6,493 bases of DNA from Rickettsia sp. (GCA_031254535.1 JAIRUG010000109.1:1-6493), one strand, 5' to 3'; positions 1 through 5,906 are shown, counted from the first letter of the stretch. Program-made: numbers and translations. Notes: generated by a model not told the origin, from the sequence alone.

Positions 1-4
1 GATA

Positions 5-106
5 TTATTCATTACTAACTAATTGACCAACTCGCAATTCCTTAACTAAAACTTGTTCGACATAACTCTCTATATTTATACTATATTTTCTTCCTCTTGT
101 CGCCAT
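5..106 (-). CDS. Possible small ORF of 33 residues, unknown function
   Basis: Reading the minus strand from the ATG at 106 gives an open frame of 33 codons ending in TAA at 5-7. It begins MATRGRKYSINIESYVEQV, followed by VKELRVGQLVSNE. The composition, with a basic start, alternating polar and hydrophobic residues and a mix of charges, is that of a plausible small protein and not of translated AT-rich spacer. No good Shine-Dalgarno is visible: the bases before the ATG are purine-rich (AAAGAAA). I do not recognise the family. It could be a genuine small gene, the shortened remnant of a longer one, or chance. The copy of a hairpin repeat just upstream (131-202) would fit a gene that was cut or displaced by repeats. 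Confidence 0.3.
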   Translation of the reverse strand: MATRGRKYSINIESYVEQVLVKELRVGQLVSNE

Positions 107-130
107 TTTCTTTGATTAACCTATATGTGA

Positions 131-202
131 GCGTGGCAATCCACATGAAGCTTGTCATATGGATTGCTTTGTTACCACTTCCAGCGGTTCTGAGCCATGA
201 CG
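131..202. repeat. Hairpin repeat, copy A (GCAATCCA / TGGATTGC)
   Basis: GCAATCCA at 136-143 is the exact reverse complement of TGGATTGC at 160-167, spanning 32 nt. Inside, ATGA and TCAT extend the stem after one mismatch. About 30 nt further on the unit ends in CATGACG (196-202). The same layout, with identical 8-bp arms, an identical 32-nt span and an ATGACG end, recurs at 6262-6333, so this is a dispersed repeat family and not a one-off hairpin. From memory, units with these arms and a GCAATGACG end are common in Rickettsiales genomes. That was not checked by a search. Confidence 0.6.
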
Positions 203-240
203 TTTTAATTGGCAACTCGCATCATATAAGAAGAAAATAT

Positions 241-274
241 AAAGGAGTAAGGAATGAAATATTTCTATTTTTAG
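241..274 (+). other. Strong Shine-Dalgarno followed by a 6-codon ORF in the recA leader
   Basis: AAAGGAG (241-247) stands 6 nt before an ATG at 254, a better ribosome-binding site than the one in front of recA. The reading frame is ATG plus five codons (MKYFYF) and stops at TAG (272-274), with a second TAG two codons later. Beyond that the same frame runs open to a TGA that overlaps the recA start region. It could be a decayed gene start or a leader peptide upstream of recA, or chance in an AT-rich spacer. The sequence does not distinguish these. Confidence 0.2.
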
Positions 275-308
275 TTGTAGTTTTTTAATTACCCTGATAT
301 TATTTTAC

Positions 309-337
309 TGGATTTCTCTTGTATGTTACTTTATAAA
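309..337 (+). promoter_or_regulatory. Weak candidate recA promoter
   Basis: TGGATT (309-314) and TATAAA (332-337) are 17 bp apart, and the -10-like box is 32 nt before the recA start. The -35 matches the sigma-70 consensus poorly. No alphaproteobacterial SOS box (GTTC-N7-GTTC) is seen nearby, so LexA control of this recA is not supported by the sequence. Confidence 0.22.
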
Positions 338-369
338 TTTAACCAGATTTTATTTAGCAGATTCCAAAA

Positions 370-1410
370 ATGAATGTTATAGACAAAGAAAGAGCACTAC
401 TTGCTGCACTTAGCCAAATTGAAAAAAATTACGGCAAGGGTTCGGTTATGAAACTCGGTCAACGCCGTGCTGTAGACGTTGAAGCAATACCAACAGGATC
501 GCTAGGACTTGACATAGCACTCGGTATAGGCGGTTTACCTAAGGGAAGAATCATTGAAATTTTTGGACCGGAGAGTTCGGGAAAGACTACCTTAACTCTA
601 CATGTAATCGCTGAAGCACAGAAGAAAGGTGGCACTTGTGCTTTTATTGACGCAGAACATGCTTTAGATCCAGCATATGCCAAAAAACTTGGAGTAAATA
701 TTGACGAGCTTATTATTTCTCAACCAGATACTGGTGAACAGGCTCTTGAAATAACTGATACTCTAGTACGCTCTGGGGCGGTTGATATGGTCATTATAGA
801 TAGTGTCGCTGCTCTTGTACCTAAAGCAGAGATTGAAGGAGAAATGGGTGACTCCCATATGGGATTACAAGCTAGATTAATGAGCCAAGCACTTAGGAAA
901 CTCACTGCTTCCATTTCAAGAACTAATTGTATAATTATTTTCATTAATCAAATTAGAATGAAAATAGGCGTCATGTTTGGCAGTCCAGAAACTACCACAG
1001 GTGGTAATGCTTTAAAATTTTATGCTTCAGTAAGGCTAGATATTAGAAGAATTTCATCAATCAAGGATAAAGAGGAAGTAGTAGGTAGTCAAACTAAGGT
1101 CAAAATTGTTAAGAATAAAGTCTCTCCCCCATTCAAAACTGCAGAATTTGACATAATGTATGGTAGTGGTATTTCTAAAGAAAGCGAGATAATTGACCTT
1201 GGCGTTAAGTTTGAAATAGTAGAAAAGTCTGGTTCTTGGTTTTCCTATAAGGACACTCGTATAGGGCAAGGTAGAGAAAATGTTAAACATTACCTAAGAG
1301 AACATCCTGATATCTGCTATGAAATAGAACAACTGATTCGTCAAAAATCTTCTCATAATACTAATATTACCTTTGATAGTGAAATGGTAATTATGGAAGA
1401 GAATGAATAG
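370..1410 (+). CDS. recA: Recombinase RecA
   Basis: RecA forms ATP-dependent filaments on single-stranded DNA, carries out homologous pairing and strand exchange in repair, and in bacteria with an SOS system triggers LexA cleavage. The 346-residue protein has normal length. Walker A is GPESSGKT at residues 66-73 (K72). The catalytic glutamate E96 lies in [10 protein letters not shown], in the same numbering as E. coli. Walker B is VIIDSVAAL at 141-149. DNA-binding loop L1 is around 157-164 (EMGDSHMG), and loop L2 follows [10 protein letters not shown] and includes [17 protein letters not shown]. All key residues are present. The chosen ATG gives an N-terminus ([19 protein letters not shown]) that matches rickettsial RecA. 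The ribosome-binding site is weak (AGCAGATT). The stop codon TAG lies inside the left terminal repeat of a palindromic element, so the last residues could be insertion-altered. fabG follows on the same strand 171 nt later. Confidence 0.98.
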   Translation: MNVIDKERALLAALSQIEKNYGKGSVMKLGQRRAVDVEAIPTGSLGLDIALGIGGLPKGRIIEIFGPESSGKTTLTLHVIAEAQKKGGTCAFIDAEHALDPAYAKKLGVNIDELIISQPDTGEQALEITDTLVRSGAVDMVIIDSVAALVPKAEIEGEMGDSHMGLQARLMSQALRKLTASISRTNCIIIFINQIRMKIGVMFGSPETTTGGNALKFYASVRLDIRRISSIKDKEEVVGSQTKVKIVKNKVSPPFKTAEFDIMYGSGISKESEIIDLGVKFEIVEKSGSWFSYKDTRIGQGRENVKHYLREHPDICYEIEQLIRQKSSHNTNITFDSEMVIMEENE

Positions 1411-1553
1411 ACCTCTTGCAAAACTCTACTTCTGCTGATAATTTGTGCGTGATACCGGTACTCTGCTCCTCACGTACATTTGAGTACGCTGCGGTTCGAG
1501 GTGAAGTGTCTCCTACAAATTCCTCAGCATAAGCGAGTTTTACAAGAGGTCTA
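1408..1553. mobile_element. 146-bp palindromic (MITE-like) element between recA and fabG
   Basis: The ends are 19-bp inverted repeats: TAGACCTCTTGCAAAACTC at 1408-1426 against the reverse complement of 1535-1553, with a single C/T difference. Inner arms are also related (TGCTGA...ATTTGT on the left, ACAAAT...TCAGCA on the right). The tip is CGTAC-ATTTGA-GTACG at 1473-1488, whose centre coincides with the centre of the whole element, so the unit folds as one long imperfect hairpin. TA at both outer edges would fit a transposon that duplicates TA, but a true duplication cannot be told from the repeat itself. It contains no ORF of note. It could also act as a processing or termination hairpin after recA. 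It is a rickettsial palindromic element or a non-autonomous IS derivative; the family is not assigned. Confidence 0.75.
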
Positions 1554-1572
1554 ATAACAATAATTAGAAATT

Positions 1573-1576
1573 GGAG
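1573..1576 (+). promoter_or_regulatory. fabG ribosome-binding site
   Basis: GGAG lies 5 nt before the ATG at 1582. This supports that start, and the protein then begins at the usual distance from the TGxxxGxG cofactor motif. Confidence 0.7.
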
Positions 1577-1581
1577 CTAAA

Positions 1582-2307
1582 ATGATAGATTTGACTGATA
1601 AAAAATCTCTAATTACTGGAGCATCTGGAGCAATTGGTGGTAGCATTGCTAAGCTATTACACTCTCTTGGTAGCCATGTAGTAATTAGTGGTAGTAACCA
1701 AGAAAAACTACAAGAACTTGGCAATAACTTAAAAAATAATTATACGATAGCACCATGTAATCTAGCCAATAGTGATGAATGCACTAACTTGGTGGCTACT
1801 CTTGAACAAATAGATATTTTAGTTTGTAATGCCGGCATCACCAATGATATGCTAGCAATAAAAATGTCCGATGAAATATTTGATCAAGTTATAAATATAA
1901 ATTTAAAAGCTAGTTTTATTCTAAATCGTGAAGCAATAAAAAAAATGATAAAAACTCGTTATGGTAGAATAATTAACATAACATCTGTTGTCGCAGTTTC
2001 TGGTAATCCAGGACAAGCAAATTATTGTGCTTCCAAAGCAGGTTTGATAGGTATGACAAAGTCTCTAGCACTTGAGGTGGCAAGTAGAGGGATTACAATT
2101 AATGCAGTTGCTCCTGGTTTTATTAAATCAAACATGACTGATAAATTAAACGAGACTCAGAAAGAAGCTATAATGCAAAAAATTCCTCTTAGAACTCTCG
2201 GAAAAGCAAAAGATGTTGCAAACGTAGTAGCTTTCCTAGCAAGCGACAAAGCTTCCTATATTACTGGTCAAACTATCCATGTTAATGGTGGATTGGTGAT
2301 GGTATAA
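1582..2307 (+). CDS. fabG: 3-oxoacyl-[acyl-carrier-protein] reductase FabG
   Basis: FabG uses NADPH to reduce 3-oxoacyl-ACP to 3-hydroxyacyl-ACP in the elongation cycle of type II fatty acid synthesis in the cytosol. It is a tetrameric short-chain dehydrogenase/reductase. The 241 residues contain the classical SDR set: the cofactor loop TGASGAIG (12-19), CNAG (82-85, normally NNAG), the tetrad N107, S135, Y148 and K152 in the context ITSVVAVSGNPGQANYCASKAG, the PGF motif in NAVAPGFIKSNMT, and a C-terminus HVNGGLVMV close to that of E. coli FabG. These features separate it from generic SDR enzymes. In many bacteria acpP follows fabG. Here the next gene is recF on the opposite strand, so the usual fab cluster is not continued. 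It may be co-transcribed with recA if the palindromic element between them does not terminate transcription. Confidence 0.95.
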   Translation: MIDLTDKKSLITGASGAIGGSIAKLLHSLGSHVVISGSNQEKLQELGNNLKNNYTIAPCNLANSDECTNLVATLEQIDILVCNAGITNDMLAIKMSDEIFDQVININLKASFILNREAIKKMIKTRYGRIINITSVVAVSGNPGQANYCASKAGLIGMTKSLALEVASRGITINAVAPGFIKSNMTDKLNETQKEAIMQKIPLRTLGKAKDVANVVAFLASDKASYITGQTIHVNGGLVMV

Positions 2308-2327
2308 TTTTATGATTTTTCAGTCCA

Positions 2328-2351
2328 ATATCCTTAATTTCATGGGGATAT
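2328..2351. terminator. Weak hairpin between convergent fabG and recF
   Basis: ATATCC (2328-2333) and GGATAT (2346-2351) are inverted repeats around a 12-nt loop in the 78-nt gap between the two convergent stop codons. The stem is only 6 bp and no clean T-tract follows on either strand. A bidirectional terminator is expected at this place, but this is the only candidate and it is weak. Confidence 0.22.
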
Positions 2352-2385
2352 ATCAGCTTACAATGATGAAGTAATACTAGTCAGG

Positions 2386-3477
2386 TTAGCTATATAATTT
2401 CACTAATTCTGCTTTTTTGGTTAAAGACTCTATACCATTTAAGTCAGTGGCAGTTACCCATAATTGTAATCCTAATTCTAGGAAAAGATTAATTAAGTAC
2501 TGCCTTCTTTTGCTATCAAGATGGACAAAAACCTCATCTAACAGTAAAATAGGCATAGCGATATTTTCTTTAATAGCATAATTAACTTGGGCAAGTATTA
2601 TTGCAATGAGCATAGCCTTCTGTTCACCGGTAGAACAGTGTTTAACGAGGGCATTTTTTTCTTTATGAATAACTACAAAATCACTTTTATGAACTCCAAA
2701 ATTAGTACGATTAGACATCTTATCACGAATACGATGGTCCACTAATCCTTTTTTTATAAAATCAATGTCTATATCATAATTTTTTGATATTTTATCTTCT
2801 ATAACCCCATTAATTGATAAAATAGCTTTAGGAAACTCATTATCCAAATCATCAATGGTTTTTTGTATATGTTCTAAAATTTTTAACCTATTAATAGCGA
2901 TCTCAACCGATAATTCTGCCATTTTTTCTTCAATTATTCTGAGCCAATTTGTATCAACTTGGTCTTGTAATAGGATTTTACTACGTTCATACATATAATA
3001 TTCATATTTAGTAACTATTCCTGCATGAGATGGATTGAAATTATAAACAATCCTATCAAAAAATTTACGCCTATCACTAATACCAGAAGAGAAAATACCA
3101 TCCATTTGGGGTGTAAGCCAAATCATAGCAGAAAACTTACTTAATTCATTATTTTGTATTTTAACACCGTTAAATTCTGTAAAGCGTCTATTAGATTGGC
3201 GTTTTAAGTTTGTTGAAATTTCAATTGGTCCAAGTTTACTATGTAATAGCGTATAAGCCGAACAATGATCTACTCCTCTTTGACAAATATCATCTAATTT
3301 GGCTGATCTTAAACCTTTACCAGGTGAAAATAGTGATATTGATTCCAAAATATTAGTTTTCCCACTACCATTTTCTCCTATTAATATAATAGGGTTATTA
3401 CCAGTGTTAATCTCTAAATCCTGAAAATTACGGTAATTTAGTAGTTTTAATTTTTGTAAGTAAATATTATTAATCAA
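2386..3477 (-). CDS. recF: DNA replication and repair protein RecF
   Basis: RecF is an SMC-like ABC ATPase that, with RecO and RecR, loads RecA on SSB-covered gaps at stalled forks. The 363-residue protein is of normal length and has the family motifs in order: Walker A GENGSGKT (34-41), the RecF-typical WLTPQMDGIF...DRRKFFDR segment (120-142), GVHKSDF (261-267), the ABC signature CSTGEQKAM (281-289) and Walker B with D-loop PILLLDEVFVHLD (309-321). It has no long coiled coil, unlike RecN or SMC. Its ATG overlaps the TGA-side end of the upstream 221-residue gene in a 4-nt arrangement (3474-3477), which points to translational coupling and explains the lack of a strong separate ribosome-binding site. 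It is not next to dnaN or gyrB, where recF often lies in other bacteria. It ends facing fabG. Confidence 0.96.
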   Translation of the reverse strand: MINNIYLQKLKLLNYRNFQDLEINTGNNPIILIGENGSGKTNILESISLFSPGKGLRSAKLDDICQRGVDHCSAYTLLHSKLGPIEISTNLKRQSNRRFTEFNGVKIQNNELSKFSAMIWLTPQMDGIFSSGISDRRKFFDRIVYNFNPSHAGIVTKYEYYMYERSKILLQDQVDTNWLRIIEEKMAELSVEIAINRLKILEHIQKTIDDLDNEFPKAILSINGVIEDKISKNYDIDIDFIKKGLVDHRIRDKMSNRTNFGVHKSDFVVIHKEKNALVKHCSTGEQKAMLIAIILAQVNYAIKENIAMPILLLDEVFVHLDSKRRQYLINLFLELGLQLWVTATDLNGIESLTKKAELVKLYS

Positions 3478-4139
3478 TAAATTGTCTTCCCACCACTCTT
3501 AAATTTCTGATGAGCCTTGTCTAATTTTTTGATAAATTCTGGAGAATATGATTTAATATCACTTTTTGATCCGCCTTCATATTGTCTAGCTAGATCCATC
3601 CCTCCTTTAATCATATTATAAGCAAAATTTTCTTTCTTTGTTTCTCCAGCTATTCTTTTAGGATTCATAAATTTATAGACTTGGTATAAAGCAAAACTTT
3701 TAACTAAACGTTTTGCTTCTAATCTAGATTGACGACTTATACCGTGTAGATTATCTTTTGATTTTATCAAACCTCGGTTAGCTTCTTTTACCAATAGTGA
3801 GTGTTGTTGCATCAAGTAACTACTCACTTCAGCAACATTCTTACTGATAAGTTTTTCATCAATTTTAAGATTTAATTTCTTGTTATTGAGTTTACCTAAA
3901 TATTTTTGTATTAATATGATAATCTGTGTCTGTAATTTTGTCAGATCCATTGTTTGTTCGTTTAGACAAGCTAATATTTGTTCTATCTCCTGCTCGAAAG
4001 CATCGTTTGTACTTAATTCATTGAAAATTTCCATCGCCTCATTGGAGCCAAGTTCATCATCAGTAATACCTACTAACGCATCCTTAATTTGGTCTGCTAA
4101 CTTTCTAGAGTCCTTTGGTTTTTTGTTATCTGTTTCCAT
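3474..4139 (-). CDS. Hypothetical protein of 221 residues, coupled to recF
   Basis: This is a soluble, highly charged, mostly alpha-helical protein with no signal peptide, membrane segment or catalytic motif that I can see. The N-terminal third is acidic (for example DDELGSNEAMEIFNELSTNDAFEQEIEQ, split by helices) and the C-terminal half is strongly basic, with RQSRLEAKRLVKSF, MNPKRIAGETKKEN and a Lys/Gly-rich tail ending KSGGKTIY. It may belong to a Rickettsiales-restricted uncharacterised family (DUF5394 comes to mind from memory, untested). The start is supported by a GAG (4148-4150) 8 nt upstream of the ATG at 4139. It overlaps recF by 4 nt, so the two are almost certainly translated from one mRNA. 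A structural or DNA-associated role beside RecF is possible, but nothing in the sequence shows it. The 3' splice junction of a group II intron lies 16 nt before its start codon. Confidence 0.85.
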   Translation of the reverse strand: METDNKKPKDSRKLADQIKDALVGITDDELGSNEAMEIFNELSTNDAFEQEIEQILACLNEQTMDLTKLQTQIIILIQKYLGKLNNKKLNLKIDEKLISKNVAEVSSYLMQQHSLLVKEANRGLIKSKDNLHGISRQSRLEAKRLVKSFALYQVYKFMNPKRIAGETKKENFAYNMIKGGMDLARQYEGGSKSDIKSYSPEFIKKLDKAHQKFKSGGKTIY

Positions 4140-4156
4140 TTATTAATCTCATATTA

Positions 4157-4195
4157 TAGAGTAGACGTAAGCGTCACCACTTACGCCCCTCGTTA
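4157..4195 (-). other. Group II intron domain VI with candidate branch-point A
   Basis: CGTAAG and CTTACG (4186-4181 and 4172-4167 on the minus strand) form the stem, enclosing TGGTGACG. The A at 4162 in the following CTACTC is the likely bulged branch point. It is 7 nt from the proposed 3' end at 4156, the usual distance for lariat formation. Confidence 0.65.
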
Positions 4196-4229
4196 GAACC
4201 GCATCGTGCGGTTTTCCCGCAATGGGCTC
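4196..4229 (-). ncRNA. Group II intron domain V (catalytic hairpin)
   Basis: This 34-nt hairpin is the most conserved part of group II ribozymes. On the minus strand it opens with GAGCC, containing the AGC catalytic triad. TGCGG and CCGCA close a GAAA tetraloop, a CGA-type bulge follows, and GGTTC closes the base. Length, triad, tetraloop and bulge all fit, with no disabling change seen, so the ribozyme core looks intact. Confidence 0.88.
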
Positions 4230-4265
4230 AAGATAAATTCATTCACCTAATTACTTATAATCCGG

Positions 4266-4316
4266 CTATCCAACACAGTTTAGTTGTCGTTGATTATTGA
4301 AAGTCTGTGCTTTCAT
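4266..4316 (-). pseudogene. 16-codon remnant of the intron-encoded reverse transcriptase/maturase start
   Basis: Within the domain IV region an ATG at 4316 follows AGGGA at a ribosome-binding distance and opens the frame MKAQTFNNQRQLNCVG before TAG (4266-4268). Start-proximal placement in domain IV is where intron-encoded proteins normally begin, and the first dozen residues have the character of such N-termini. No reverse transcriptase motif follows: only about 36 nt separate the stop from domain V. I infer an internal deletion of the maturase gene. The alternative is a naturally ORF-less intron with a chance short frame. Confidence 0.45.
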
Positions 4317-4581
4317 AACGTTTCCCTGTGTTAGTCAAACTTACCCTCCAGCCTTCCCTCCATTGGCATTACCCAACTTCATCAGTACTATGCTGGATCT
4401 GACTTCCTATATTTCTTTTCAGCTTCCTTGCTTTTATACTTGTCGGCTAATACTCCCACTTAGGAGAAAATATAGAATATCCCATGTTCACAAGCATACC
4501 TTAGTAACATGCCATGTTCTCAGACCCCGAGGGAGTCCATGCCCTCCTTCCCGTATCGTTGGACACAATGTTGCCTTCCAG

Positions 4582-4588
4582 TTTGGTA
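4582..4588 (-). other. EBS1 of the group II intron
   Basis: TACCAAA on the minus strand in domain I is the exact complement of the last seven bases of the 5' exon. It determines exon recognition in splicing and retrohoming. About 30 nt upstream, TCATT (4622-4618) could be EBS2, pairing with AATGA (4805-4801) in the 5' exon. That second match is only 5 bp and tentative. Confidence 0.65.
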
Positions 4589-4788
4589 ACACTGTCGGCT
4601 TCCCTTTTGTTTAGTATAATGAGGCTCAATCACTTCAACCTTTCTGCTTACAGCCTATTACCTTTCTTGCCTACACTTAACAATTATTGTCACCAATAAC
4701 CGTCCAAGGCTAGATACCAAGTGCTTCGGGTAAAGCTTCTTGGATGGAGTCCTGCCCTCCACTGGCATACTTACGCTTCATGGCGCAC

Positions 4789-4795
4789 TACCAAA
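4789..4795 (-). other. IBS1: exon site recognised by the intron
   Basis: TTTGGTA, immediately before the GTGCG start of the intron, pairs over all 7 bases with EBS1 at 4582-4588. It lies after the TGA stop of the 116-residue gene, so the target is intergenic. Confidence 0.65.
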
Positions 4796-4799
4796 TCTA

Positions 4800-5150
4800 T
4801 CATTCTTGAGTAGTAAAGTGCCCTCTATAAGTTCTATACAACATGACCCCTTTATGCTTTTCAATTATAGTTTTGCATAGTAAGGCTGAGTCAATAGCTT
4901 TTTGTCTTTTGGTAAATTTATATTCTTTTTCTGTACATAACTCATTTATATTAATATTTTGCCAAACTAGTCCATCAAAAATTTTGGCTTTAATATAACC
5001 ACTTGACTTTAAATTCTCGTAATCTCCTTTATTAATGCTTAATGCGTCGTCATTTAACAAAAGCTTAACATCCCCAACATTTAACTTCGGTATCAGGTCA
5101 ACATATTTAATATAGACTTTACCGGTTAGTTCTATAGTGCTAGGTATCAT
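4800..5150 (-). CDS. Hypothetical protein of 116 residues downstream of ctrA
   Basis: I do not recognise this protein. It has no signal peptide or membrane helix. The N-terminal half (TIELTGKVYIKYVDLIPKL... to ...IKAKIFDGLVWQNININEL) alternates hydrophobic and polar residues as beta-strands would. The C-terminal part is helical and basic (EYKFTKRQKAIDSALLCKTI, then EKHKG), ending YRGHFTTQE. The start at 5150 has only a poor Shine-Dalgarno. However, an 11-codon frame starting at TTG (5182) behind AAGGAG ends in a TGA overlapping this ATG, which could couple translation. It lies 42 nt after ctrA in the same direction and is probably co-transcribed with it. The group II intron begins 11 nt after its stop, so the coding region appears intact. 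Codon use and AT content match the neighbours. Confidence 0.75.
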   Translation of the reverse strand: MIPSTIELTGKVYIKYVDLIPKLNVGDVKLLLNDDALSINKGDYENLKSSGYIKAKIFDGLVWQNININELCTEKEYKFTKRQKAIDSALLCKTIIEKHKGVMLYRTYRGHFTTQE

Positions 5151-5194
5151 AATCTTCTATCTTTAGTTATGAGGTGGTTCAATAACTTCTCCTT
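5147..5194 (-). promoter_or_regulatory. AAGGAG site and candidate 11-codon coupling ORF between ctrA and the 116-residue gene
   Basis: AAGGAG (5194-5189) overlaps the ctrA TAA stop. Six nt later a TTG (5182-5180) opens a frame of 11 codons (first residues MNHLITKDRRL if TTG is read as Met). This ends at TGA 5149-5147, sharing ATGA with the next gene's start. The Shine-Dalgarno is otherwise unused, being about 38 nt from the ATG at 5150. A short leader for translational coupling is an inference; a chance arrangement is possible. Confidence 0.3.
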
Positions 5195-5897
5195 AAAAAG
5201 GATGCAATATTGGATCTTGTTCATCATATTCTTTTAACATATAACCACGTCCCCATACTGTATCAATATAGTTTGTACCACCAGCAGCATCAGCTAACTT
5301 CTTACGTAATTTGCAGACAAATACGTCTATTATCTTAATCTCTGGTTCATCAACACTACTATACAGATGGTCTAAGAACATCTCCTTATTCAATACGGTT
5401 CCCCTACGTAAGACTAATAATTCTAAAATAGCATATTCCTTATTCGTTAAATGAACCTTTTTACCATCGACTTCTACAATTCTGGTATCAAGATGAATAC
5501 TTACCTTGTCAAACCTAACCACTGACTCAGAATATCCTTTAGAACGACGAACAATTGCATAAATACGAGCAATTAGTTCTTCTCGGTTAAATGGCTTGGT
5601 AATATAATCATCTGCTCCACACGTAAGACCTTTAATTTTTTGATCAACTGTAGTAATACCAGATAAAATCAATATTGGTGTTTTTACTTTAGCAGAACGT
5701 AATCTCAGCAAAATTTCAAATCCACTAATATCTGGCAGCATAAGGTCTAAGATAATTAAATCATAATTATAAACTTTAGCTATTTCTATTCCTTCTGTAC
5801 CGAACTCTACCACTTCACAAATAATTCCTTCTGAAGCTAACGTTAATTCAATAGAACTAGCTATATCACTATTATCTTCTACTAACAATACCCTCAT
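5193..5897 (-). CDS. ctrA: Cell-cycle response regulator CtrA (OmpR family)
   Basis: CtrA is the master cell-cycle transcription factor of alphaproteobacteria, phosphorylated through the CckA-ChpT relay and binding TTAA-N7-TTAA sites. The 234-residue protein has an N-terminal receiver domain (about 1-118) with E7/D8, phosphoacceptor D51 in [10 protein letters not shown]79 and the K101-P102 pair in [10 protein letters not shown]-terminal winged-helix DNA-binding domain (about 125-222) contains [44 protein letters not shown] (positions 171-201) and TVWGRGYML. The [19 protein letters not shown] block separates CtrA from PhoB or OmpR relatives. A good AAGGAG (5912-5907) precedes the ATG by 9 nt. 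The C-terminus (LHPF) lacks the terminal Ala-Ala that marks Caulobacter CtrA for ClpXP. The first gene of a probable four-gene unit, it is followed by the 116-residue gene. Confidence 0.95.
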   Translation of the reverse strand: MRVLLVEDNSDIASSIELTLASEGIICEVVEFGTEGIEIAKVYNYDLIILDLMLPDISGFEILLRLRSAKVKTPILILSGITTVDQKIKGLTCGADDYITKPFNREELIARIYAIVRRSKGYSESVVRFDKVSIHLDTRIVEVDGKKVHLTNKEYAILELLVLRRGTVLNKEMFLDHLYSSVDEPEIKIIDVFVCKLRKKLADAAGGTNYIDTVWGRGYMLKEYDEQDPILHPF

Positions 5898-5906
5898 TAC
5901 ATCTTT

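Larger units (their letters stand above)
4156..4788 (-). mobile_element. ORF-less group II intron (about 633 nt)
   Basis: On the minus strand the element begins GTGCGCC, the group II 5' consensus, at 4788, and ends in domain V, domain VI and CTACTCTAT at 4156. Domain V is the expected 34 nt (4196-4229) with GAGCC at its start, a GAAA tetraloop and GGTTC at its end. IBS1 in the 5' exon (TTTGGTA, 4795-4789) pairs perfectly over 7 bp with EBS1 in domain I (TACCAAA, 4588-4582). This fixes the 5' splice site. The last base is less certain by a nucleotide or two. Stretches such as the CCCGAAGCACTTGG motif resemble bacterial chloroplast-like (IIB) introns as I remember them. The space where domain IV would carry the reverse transcriptase/maturase holds only about 16 codons, so mobility and efficient splicing would need a maturase from elsewhere. 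It lies wholly between two genes in the same orientation. Confidence 0.85.

Noticed and set aside
97..288. 63-codon open frame on the + strand upstream of recA
   Set aside because: It runs through the hairpin repeat at 131-202, has no ribosome-binding site at its start, and its composition follows the repeat and not a protein family.
459..1290. Three open frames of 74-77 codons antisense to recA
   Set aside because: They are shadows of the strongly conserved recA coding frame, with no initiation signals.
1408..1553. Full insertion sequence between recA and fabG
   Set aside because: At 146 bp there is no room for a transposase and no ORF remnant is seen. Only a MITE-like or palindromic-element reading is supported.
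3880..4146. 88-codon + strand frame antisense to the 221-residue gene
   Set aside because: It is rich in Ser/Cys/Ile, as expected from the complement of a charged helical protein, and has no ribosome-binding site.
4297..4699. Open frames of 105 and 61 codons on the + strand across the intron
   Set aside because: They lie antisense to the ribozyme. The Pro/Leu/Cys-rich products reflect structured RNA sequence.
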